DNA from: CBDUMN01 sp965368335
GTDB lineage: Bacteria > Pseudomonadota > Alphaproteobacteria > Rhodospirillales > JAPHRK01
Length of the DNA: 16,991 nt
Assembly: GCA_965368335.1 (NCBI GenBank)
Contig: CBDUMN010000078.1
Coordinates: forward strand, 1 to 16,991
Reading direction: 5' to 3'
A model generated the notes under the pieces. It had not been told where the DNA came from. It saw only the letters and a list, made by a program, of their open reading frames with translations, and made no database searches. Position 1 is the first letter of the stretch; each line of letters starts with the position of its first letter. The translations under genes were made by a program, and so were the position numbers. Positions 14,027 through 16,991 of the stretch are shown here, piece by piece.

Positions 14027-14051
14027 GGCTTCAGAAACCTGAAGCCGTTTT
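14027..14051 (+). terminator. Rho-independent terminator candidate
   Basis: GGCTTCAG (14027-14034), loop AAAC, CTGAAGCC (14039-14046): a perfect 8-bp stem followed by GTTTT. It would end transcripts of the antiporter operon and the 76-residue gene. The minus-strand reading has a poorer T-tract, so plus-strand use is more likely. Confidence 0.65.
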
Positions 14052-14201
14052 GACCGGTGGAACGATGGATAATGCGCGCTTCTTTGTTTGCCACGGCCCT
14101 GCTGTCCGATTCGGCGGTTCCCGCTTTTGCCTCACCAAAGGCGATTGTCAGGCTCCAAAGCCCAAACCTGCCTGCCGGGGTTCCGGGACGCCAATAAACG
14201 T

Positions 14202-14759
14202 CTAGCCGACACTGCTTTTTTGTTTTCCGGGAGCTTGCTTGAGGCCCGGCAACCAGCTCTTGACCGCGACGGCGCGGCCCGTATGGGAGCGCATAATCTT
14301 GGAGCGAACCACCTGATTGACGCCCGGCGCATTGTCGCCTTTGGTGAAGGACGACCTCATATCTTCAAGGGCAATCAACCCACGCCCTTTAAGGCGGGCC
14401 TTTTGATAGCAAATAGTATCCTTGCAGAGGCGATTGAGATAATCGACCGAATGGTGACCGAACTTCCGCCAGACCCCTTCGAGGAACATTTCCACCTGCT
14501 GGGGCATATTGACATCAATATCAACATCGGGTCGCCCGCGAGAAAACGACATATAAACGTTGGGCTCGATAGGCCCCATTTCTTCGGCGACGAAGACGGC
14601 AGGCATCAGGGCTTGGCCAGAATAGGCAACGGCATAATAGCCCTGCGACAGATAAAGCAACCGTTGGACTTTCTGGGGTTGCAGGTACTCATTGTGATTG
14701 AGGGCCTGATCCAGATACCAAAAGGCAACATCGAATGCTGAACGGACGTGAGGTGTCAT
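14202..14759 (-). CDS. DUF4065 / Panacea-domain protein
   Basis: A 185-residue cytosolic protein with the DUF4065 (Panacea, SocA-like) domain. AFDVAFWYLDQALN is the first helix, then the family phrase LQPQKVQRLLYLSQGYY, AVFVAEEMGPIEPNVYMSFS, and a helical region with VWRKFGHHSVDYLNRL. Panacea domains often act as antitoxins, and SocA is a ClpXP adaptor. There is no toxin gene on either side: xdhC is divergent upstream and a non-coding gap lies downstream. A chromosomal, non-toxin-linked role is more likely here. The C-terminal 35 residues are basic and poorly structured. A GGGA ribosome site lies before the ATG. The specific function is unknown. Confidence 0.85.
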   Translation of the reverse strand: MTPHVRSAFDVAFWYLDQALNHNEYLQPQKVQRLLYLSQGYYAVAYSGQALMPAVFVAEEMGPIEPNVYMSFSRGRPDVDIDVNMPQQVEMFLEGVWRKFGHHSVDYLNRLCKDTICYQKARLKGRGLIALEDMRSSFTKGDNAPGVNQVVRSKIMRSHTGRAVAVKSWLPGLKQAPGKQKSSVG

Positions 14760-14881
14760 TTTTTCCCGTATGTCGCTGGCTCAATTCTTTTTAAGAGTAC
14801 CTTTTCAGGCCTCTATTGGCGATAGTTTAGCGCCAGGAGCCTTACGAAATAACTAATAGCCGAAATTTGATTTTAAAGGCT

Positions 14882-14909
14882 TTGCCAAATGCCCTGCATC
14901 TCGTAAAAT
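14882..14909 (+). promoter_or_regulatory. Sigma70-like promoter of xdhC
   Basis: A -35 TTGCCA (14882-14887, five of six consensus bases), a 16-base spacer and a -10 TAAAAT (14904-14909, five of six). The start site would fall near 14916, giving a leader of about 20 bases before the ATG at 14938. Confidence 0.6.
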
Positions 14910-14926
14910 AGTTTGATGCCAAACTA
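14909..14926. promoter_or_regulatory. Candidate operator over the xdhC transcription start
   Basis: TAGTTTG-ATGC-CAAACTA is a perfect 7-bp inverted repeat. It touches the last base of the -10 box and covers the expected start site, a typical repressor position. Related half-sites occur in the same gap: TAGTTTA (14823-14829) and AACTAATAG at 14851-14859, the latter repeated at 14922-14930. It could also form a small RNA hairpin. The regulator is unknown, and the sequence does not resemble the ModE site. Confidence 0.45.
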
Positions 14927-14937
14927 ATAGGTTCGTT

Positions 14938-15960
14938 ATGTCATTGGATTCAATAGAAACTCAATCGGTTTCCGGAACACCCCAGTCAGTTTTTCCGGCA
15001 GCTATAAAATGGCTGGAAGACGGATTGAGTGTGGCGCTCGTCACCGTGATTAATACCTGGGGGACCGCTCCCCGGCCGGTAGGAAGTCTGCTTGCCGTTT
15101 GCCAAGACGGCCGCTTTGAGGGTTCCGTTTCCGGCGGTTGCATCGAAGGAGCAGTGATCAAAGAATCCGAGACGGTGCTTGAAACCGGCGAACCGCGCTC
15201 GATGACTTTTGGCGTCTCTGACGAACAAGCTTGGGAAGTCGGGCTTACTTGCGGTGGCGAGATCACGGTTTATCTGCGCAAGATTCCATCCGCCGAATAC
15301 CTCAAAAGCCTTGAAGCCGCCATTCCCTCCGTGCTGGCGATTAATCTGGAAACGGGCGAAGAATGGCGTATGGGAGAGAGCGATTTTCCCTCCACCTTGG
15401 GCGTAGCCGCACAAAACGCATTAACTGACGATAAAAGCGGCCCGGTTGTCGACACCCCCTATTTTCTTCAGGCCCTCAATCCCCCTCTACGAATGATCGT
15501 CGTCGGCGCGGTGCATATTACGCAAGCCTTGGCCCCCATGGCCGCCCTCGCCGGATTTGACGTATCCGTCATCGACCCGCGCCAAGCCTATGCCACACCA
15601 GAGCGTTTTCCCGATGTGCGCCTGCTTACCGATTGGCCCGACGAGGCCATGGCAAATCTCAAGCCTGATGCGCGAACGGCGGTTGTTCTGCTCTGTCACG
15701 ATTCGAAAATTGACGATCCCGGTCTGATCTCCGCGTTGAGGTCCGATGCCTACTACATCGGCGCTCTCGGCAGTCGGAGAACCCAGGAGAAACGCCGCAA
15801 CAGGATGTTTGAAGAAGGGTTTAGCGAAGACGATCTCGCACGAATCAAAGGGCCCGTCGGTTTAGACCTCGGCGGCCGCAGCCACGCTGAAATCGCCGTT
15901 TCCATCCTCGCCGAGGCCATCGCCATGCGTTATGGCAAAAACCTGCGCGGCGATGGCTAG
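14938..15960 (+). CDS. xdhC: XdhC family molybdenum cofactor maturation protein
   Basis: A 340-residue cytosolic protein of the XdhC/CoxI family. These proteins bind the molybdenum cofactor, oversee its terminal sulfuration and deliver it to xanthine dehydrogenase-type enzymes. The N-terminal XdhC/CoxI domain (residues about 20-115) has WGTAPRPVGSLLAV, GSVSGGCIEG with C68, and LTCGGEI with C105. The C-terminal XdhC Rossmann domain (about 185-335) has MIVVGAVHITQALAPMA, VIDPR, LLCHDSKIDDP, YIGALGSRRTQEKRR and GRSHAEIAVSILAEAIA. Both domains are complete. It is the first gene of a tight cluster with a nucleotidyltransferase and a cysteine desulfurase. It has its own promoter and a candidate operator. 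The target hydroxylase is outside the window. Confidence 0.93.
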   Translation: MSLDSIETQSVSGTPQSVFPAAIKWLEDGLSVALVTVINTWGTAPRPVGSLLAVCQDGRFEGSVSGGCIEGAVIKESETVLETGEPRSMTFGVSDEQAWEVGLTCGGEITVYLRKIPSAEYLKSLEAAIPSVLAINLETGEEWRMGESDFPSTLGVAAQNALTDDKSGPVVDTPYFLQALNPPLRMIVVGAVHITQALAPMAALAGFDVSVIDPRQAYATPERFPDVRLLTDWPDEAMANLKPDARTAVVLLCHDSKIDDPGLISALRSDAYYIGALGSRRTQEKRRNRMFEEGFSEDDLARIKGPVGLDLGGRSHAEIAVSILAEAIAMRYGKNLRGDG

Positions 15961-16525
15961 AGTCGCCGCCATCATTCTGGCCGCTGGCCGGGGCAAGCGC
16001 ATGGAGGGCCGGGATAAGCTCTTGAGTTCCTATCGCGGCCGCCCTCTCGTCGATTGGATCATCGACGCGGCCGTAACCTCTAAAGCCTCCAACATTCTGA
16101 TCGTAACAGGTCATAAGGGCGAGCGCCTGGCATCGCTATTGGATGACAGGCGGATCGCCGCCGTCGGCAATCCAGATTTCGACAGCGGCATGAGCAGCTC
16201 GATCAAAGCGGGGATTCGCGCTCTCCCCAGAGATATAGAGGGAGCTATTGTCTGCCTCGCCGACATGCCCAAGCTGACAGCCCAACATCTCGACGCGCTA
16301 ATTGACGCCTTCACAGGCGGCAACATCTGCGCCCCAACCTACAAGGGCCAGCGTGGCAATCCGGTTCTTTGGCCCCGCTCACGGTTTTCCGATCTTCTGA
16401 CACTCGAAGGCGACAAAGGCGCGCGCGACATCCTAAAAAAACTCCGCAACGAAATCACCCTCGTGGAAATGGCGGATGATGCTATCCTGTTCGACGTCGA
16501 TACGCCCGACGTTCTGGAGACTTGA
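15953..16525 (+). CDS. MocA/MobA-like molybdenum cofactor nucleotidyltransferase
   Basis: A 190-residue NTP-transferase protein. Members of this group transfer CMP or GMP to molybdopterin-Mo. MocA-type enzymes make the cytosine dinucleotide form used by many molybdenum hydroxylases. Visible features are the nucleotide-binding LAAGRGKRM (residues 9-17) with GRDKLL, NPDFDSGMSSSIKAGI, VCLADMP, and the C-terminal RGNPVLWP and GDKGARDIL. The neighbours XdhC and a cysteine desulfurase point to MocA rather than MobA, but CTP or GTP preference cannot be read with certainty here. The ATG at 15953 overlaps the xdhC stop by eight bases; an ATG at 15932 would add seven residues. Its stop overlaps the next start (TGATG). 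Confidence 0.88.
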   Translation: MARVAAIILAAGRGKRMEGRDKLLSSYRGRPLVDWIIDAAVTSKASNILIVTGHKGERLASLLDDRRIAAVGNPDFDSGMSSSIKAGIRALPRDIEGAIVCLADMPKLTAQHLDALIDAFTGGNICAPTYKGQRGNPVLWPRSRFSDLLTLEGDKGARDILKKLRNEITLVEMADDAILFDVDTPDVLET

Positions 16526-16991
16526 TGACCTACGACAATCGCGCCATCCGTAACCAGTTTCCAATCTTCGCGCCACGAGGCGGCGAAGCGCCGGTGCATT
16601 ATCTGGATACGGCAGCCACGGCACAGATTCCCCGCCGGGTCATTGAAACCGTCAGCCGGTTCGAAAGCGAAAAACGCGCCAACGTCCGGCGGGGTGTCCA
16701 TCGACTGGCCGAGTTGGCGACGGAATCCTTCGACCAAGCCCGGGAAACCGTGGCGCAATACCTGAATGCTGGCGATACAAGCGAGGTTATTTTCACGGCC
16801 AACACGACCGACTCAATCAATTTGGTCGCCCGTTCATTCGGCGACGGCCTTCAAGAAGGTGACGAAATCGTTTTGTCGCAGGCCGAGCATCACGGAAATC
16901 TGGTGCCCTGGCTCATGCTGAAGGAACGGCGGGGGATTGCTCTCAAGTTCCTTCCCCTGCAAAAAAACGGACGCATCGACCTCTCCGATCT
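16525..16991 (+). CDS. SufS-like cysteine desulfurase (3' end beyond the window)
   Basis: A class V aminotransferase-fold PLP enzyme that removes sulfur from cysteine as a protein persulfide. The first 155 residues are visible. They carry the SufS-type HYLDTAATAQIPRRVI, RRGVHRLAELATESF, VIFTANTTDSINLVARSFG, GDEIVLSQAEHHGNLVPW and the start of LKFLPLQKNGRIDL. The PLP lysine and the active cysteine lie beyond the edge. It shares one base with the preceding stop. No Suf genes are adjacent. Coupling to XdhC and a MocA-like enzyme suggests it donates sulfur to the molybdenum cofactor, as NifS4 does with XdhC in Rhodobacter capsulatus. A general Fe-S role cannot be excluded. Confidence 0.88.
   Translation, partial: MTYDNRAIRNQFPIFAPRGGEAPVHYLDTAATAQIPRRVIETVSRFESEKRANVRRGVHRLAELATESFDQARETVAQYLNAGDTSEVIFTANTTDSINLVARSFGDGLQEGDEIVLSQAEHHGNLVPWLMLKERRGIALKFLPLQKNGRIDLSD
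16960..16976 (+). repeat. 17-base direct repeat, copy 2
   Basis: Second exact copy of the 17-base sequence at 13676-13692. Here it encodes part of QKNGRI in the cysteine desulfurase, a phrase normal for the family, so the coding copy is under protein constraint. Confidence 0.4.

Noticed and set aside
14065..14205. Two overlapping small plus-strand reading frames (46 and 41 residues; the second from 14072 to 14197 begins with a signal-like stretch).
   Set aside because: They follow a terminator, have no homology I recognise, and run into the 3' end of the DUF4065 gene on the other strand. Too weak to call as genes.
14202..14759. Toxin-antitoxin module based on the Panacea domain.
   Set aside because: No toxin-like gene flanks it, so calling a TA system would go beyond the evidence.

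Overview
The window looks like a chromosomal segment of an alphaproteobacterium, probably Rhodospirillales-like. The pointers are moderate GC, a stand-alone gene for an NDUFS4-type complex I accessory subunit (found in alphaproteobacteria and mitochondria), a small secreted protein with the NGDIIIRRK motif, and two receiver-domain proteins sharing a Y-x-GP-x-(K/R)R(K/R) tail. The taxon is an inference from protein families. I see no insertion sequence, integrase, phage gene or CRISPR array, and no non-genic stretch exceeds 300 bases.

Layout. 1-1080: 3' part of modC, the molybdate importer ATPase. 1156-1440: small secreted protein. 1585-2532: response regulator with a degenerate receiver domain. 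2531-2646 (-): tRNA-Arg(TCT) with its terminator. 2692-2985 (-): NDUFS4-like complex I subunit. 3250-4644: aspartate kinase of the two-ACT class. 4689-5192 (-): CheY-like response regulator. 5328-5404 (-): tRNA-Pro(TGG) with a recognisable promoter. 5462-5932 (-): exported DUF192 protein. 6143-13670: a tightly overlapping nine-gene operon for a multisubunit Mrp-type cation/proton antiporter. 13721-13951: unrecognised 76-residue protein. 14202-14759 (-): DUF4065/Panacea-domain protein. 14938 to the right edge: xdhC, a MocA/MobA-like nucleotidyltransferase and the 5' part of a SufS-like cysteine desulfurase, all tightly linked.

The main system is the antiporter operon. Its order is mrpE, mrpF, mrpG, a fused MbhD/MbhE-like gene (the C-terminal part of MrpA), mrpB, mrpC, an MrpD-like gene, a NuoL/MrpA-N-like gene, an 80-residue membrane protein, and a third NuoL/M/N-like gene. 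This is not the canonical mrpABCDEFG order. It is collinear with the antiporter arm MbhA-H of archaeal membrane-bound hydrogenase, but has no hydrogenase module and carries two extra antiporter-type subunits. One of these lacks the usual TM7 lysine.

The right end is a molybdenum-hydroxylase cofactor cluster. MocA-type enzymes make molybdopterin cytosine dinucleotide, XdhC binds the cofactor and oversees its sulfuration, and a cysteine desulfurase supplies the sulfur. A good sigma70-like promoter upstream of xdhC has a perfect 7+7 inverted repeat over its -10/start region, a candidate operator. With modC at the left edge, both ends of the window concern molybdenum, though about 14 kb of unrelated genes lie between them.
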